Assembly: GCA_964646495.1 (NCBI GenBank)
Contig: CAZYEO010000130.1
Location: 1 to 6,494, forward strand
DNA: 6,494 nucleotides
Source: HGM05232 sp964646495
GTDB lineage: Bacteria; Bacteroidota; Bacteroidia; Bacteroidales; Muribaculaceae
Direction: 5' to 3'
Translations under genes and position numbers: made by a program
The notes under the pieces: model-generated
What the model was told of the DNA's origin: nothing
The model's input: only the letters and a program-made list of their open reading frames with translations
The model's database searches: none
Shown here: positions 5,586 through 6,494 of the stretch, in pieces
How the letters are laid out: each line of letters opens with the position of its first letter
Position numbering within the stretch: position 1 is the stretch's first letter

Positions 5586-6401
5586 TTAGTGAGAAGCTGA
5601 GAATGTTTGAACGATAGAGAAACCTACTTCGTCAATCGCATAAGTCATATTATCAATCTTGTTTGTGTAGAAGTTGTAAGAAATTACAGCGAATGCACCG
5701 GTTGCGATACCGAAAGCTGTATTGATAAGTGCCTCAGAGATACCAAGTGAAAGAGCTGTTGAGTCAGGAGCACCTGATGTTGCAAGAGCTTGGAATGATT
5801 TGATCATACCGATTACAGTACCAAGAAGACCGACAAGAGTACCAAGAGTTGTCATGGTAGCAATGATAGGCAAGTTTTGTTGAAGAGCTGGCATTTCAAG
5901 AGCTGTAGCTTCTTCTACTTCTTTTTGGATAGTTGTAAGTTTTTGTTCTTTTGAAAGAGTTGTGTTTTCATCCATTTCTTTGTATTTCAACAATACTGCT
6001 GAAACGATTGCTGCAACACTACCTTTTTGTGCTTTGCAAAGTTCTTGTGCTTTTGCGATGTCATTAACTGCAAGAGCTTTTTTCACCTCTGATACAAATT
6101 TAGCGATGTTCCCTTTTCCCTTAGCAGAAGAAAGAGCAATCCAACGTTCTACTGAAAGTGCGATTACTGTTAAGAACAATGTTTGAAGGATTGGTACGAT
6201 TACACCACCTTGAAATACTGTACCCCATAAATCGATTGGGTGTCCAGCTTCGTCGAAGTGCATTTCATGTCCGAACCATAGGTAGAATAATGTTTCAGCA
6301 ATTACAAGACATGCAAGAATCACTAAGAACGCGTTTTTAATACCACGAACTTTGCTATTAGTCTTAGCTGGTTGTGGGTTGTTAGGCTTTTTAGCTTCCA
6401 T
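5586..6401 (-). CDS. exbB: ExbB/TolQ/MotA-family proton channel protein
   Basis: 271 residues, the membrane scaffold of the Ton motor. Four hydrophobic helices are visible: about 23-44, 66-87, 177-201 and 222-243. The last three match the standard ExbB topology. The signature helices contain LVGLLGTVIGMIKSF (189-203) and ISEALINTAFGIATGAFAV (221-239); Thr195 and Thr228 correspond by eye to the two channel threonines of E. coli ExbB. ALSVERW (81-87) closes the first canonical helix, and a cytoplasmic helical domain covers about 90-175. The extra N-terminal helix is preceded by basic residues (KVRGIK), which puts the N-terminus in the cytoplasm, unlike the three-helix enterobacterial protein. 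This is the first gene of the operon seen here. The start at 6401 gives a short Lys/Pro-rich head and has no clear ribosome binding site. Assignment to ExbB rather than TolQ rests on the adjacent tonB. Confidence 0.96.
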   Translation of the reverse strand: MEAKKPNNPQPAKTNSKVRGIKNAFLVILACLVIAETLFYLWFGHEMHFDEAGHPIDLWGTVFQGGVIVPILQTLFLTVIALSVERWIALSSAKGKGNIAKFVSEVKKALAVNDIAKAQELCKAQKGSVAAIVSAVLLKYKEMDENTTLSKEQKLTTIQKEVEEATALEMPALQQNLPIIATMTTLGTLVGLLGTVIGMIKSFQALATSGAPDSTALSLGISEALINTAFGIATGAFAVISYNFYTNKIDNMTYAIDEVGFSIVQTFSASH

Positions 6402-6494
6402 AATTTAAAGAATAAAAAATTTGATAATTGATTTTTAATAAATTATTAATAATATTTGATACCGTTTTTCTGAAATACACTATGTGGGTATTAG
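6402..6494. other. AT-rich leader upstream of exbB
   Basis: 93 bp that probably include the 5' untranslated region of the Ton operon. It contains a 12-bp perfect palindrome ATTATTAATAAT (6442-6453) and two copies of ATTTGATA (6419-6426 and 6454-6461) flanking it. On the minus strand no TAnnTTTG element is present, so the main promoter either lies beyond the right edge or is divergent from consensus. The palindrome could be an operator but is pure A/T and may be chance. Confidence 0.35.

Noticed and set aside
5586..6401. TolQ or MotA identity for the proton channel protein
   Set aside because: A TonB with a full C-terminal domain is in the same operon, there is no tolA, tolB or pal, and the MotA-type extended cytoplasmic domain is absent; ExbB fits best.

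Overview
The window comes from an AT-rich bacterium of the phylum Bacteroidota, most likely order Bacteroidales; the genus cannot be resolved. Three things support this. The TonB carries the Bacteroidota-type cytoplasmic head (DEWRDLVFEGKNKEYGAYKLR). The gene order exbB-exbD-exbD-tonB followed by a PstS-like lipoprotein and a secreted TPR protein is familiar from this phylum. Most genes lack a recognisable Shine-Dalgarno sequence, as is usual there.

All seven genes lie on the minus strand, so transcription runs from high to low coordinates. The order is: exbB (5586-6401), exbD copy 1 (4829-5530), exbD copy 2 (4080-4826), tonB (3183-4031), a 338-bp spacer with a strong hairpin and a possible promoter (2845-3182), a 68-residue two-helix membrane protein (2638-2844), a PstS-like solute-binding lipoprotein (1617-2609), and a secreted TPR-repeat protein that runs off the left edge (1-1577). 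The right-hand 93 bases (6402-6494) are AT-rich upstream sequence with no gene I can support.

The first four genes encode a complete Ton motor. ExbB and the two ExbD subunits form the proton-driven stator in the inner membrane, and TonB carries the energy across the periplasm to outer-membrane TonB-dependent receptors (SusC-type transporters in this phylum). The other three genes are envelope proteins of unclear function: a small inner-membrane protein, a lipoprotein that resembles PstS but lacks key phosphate ligands and has no ABC permease beside it, and a periplasmic TPR scaffold. They could be accessories of the Ton motor. They could also be a separately transcribed unit, because the hairpin and the longest spacer fall exactly between tonB and them.

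No RNA genes, insertion sequences, CRISPR arrays or phage genes were seen. The most interesting aspects are the unusual PstS-like protein tied to a Ton operon, the two divergent enlarged ExbD subunits (one with an EF-hand-like loop), and the uncharacterised small membrane protein.
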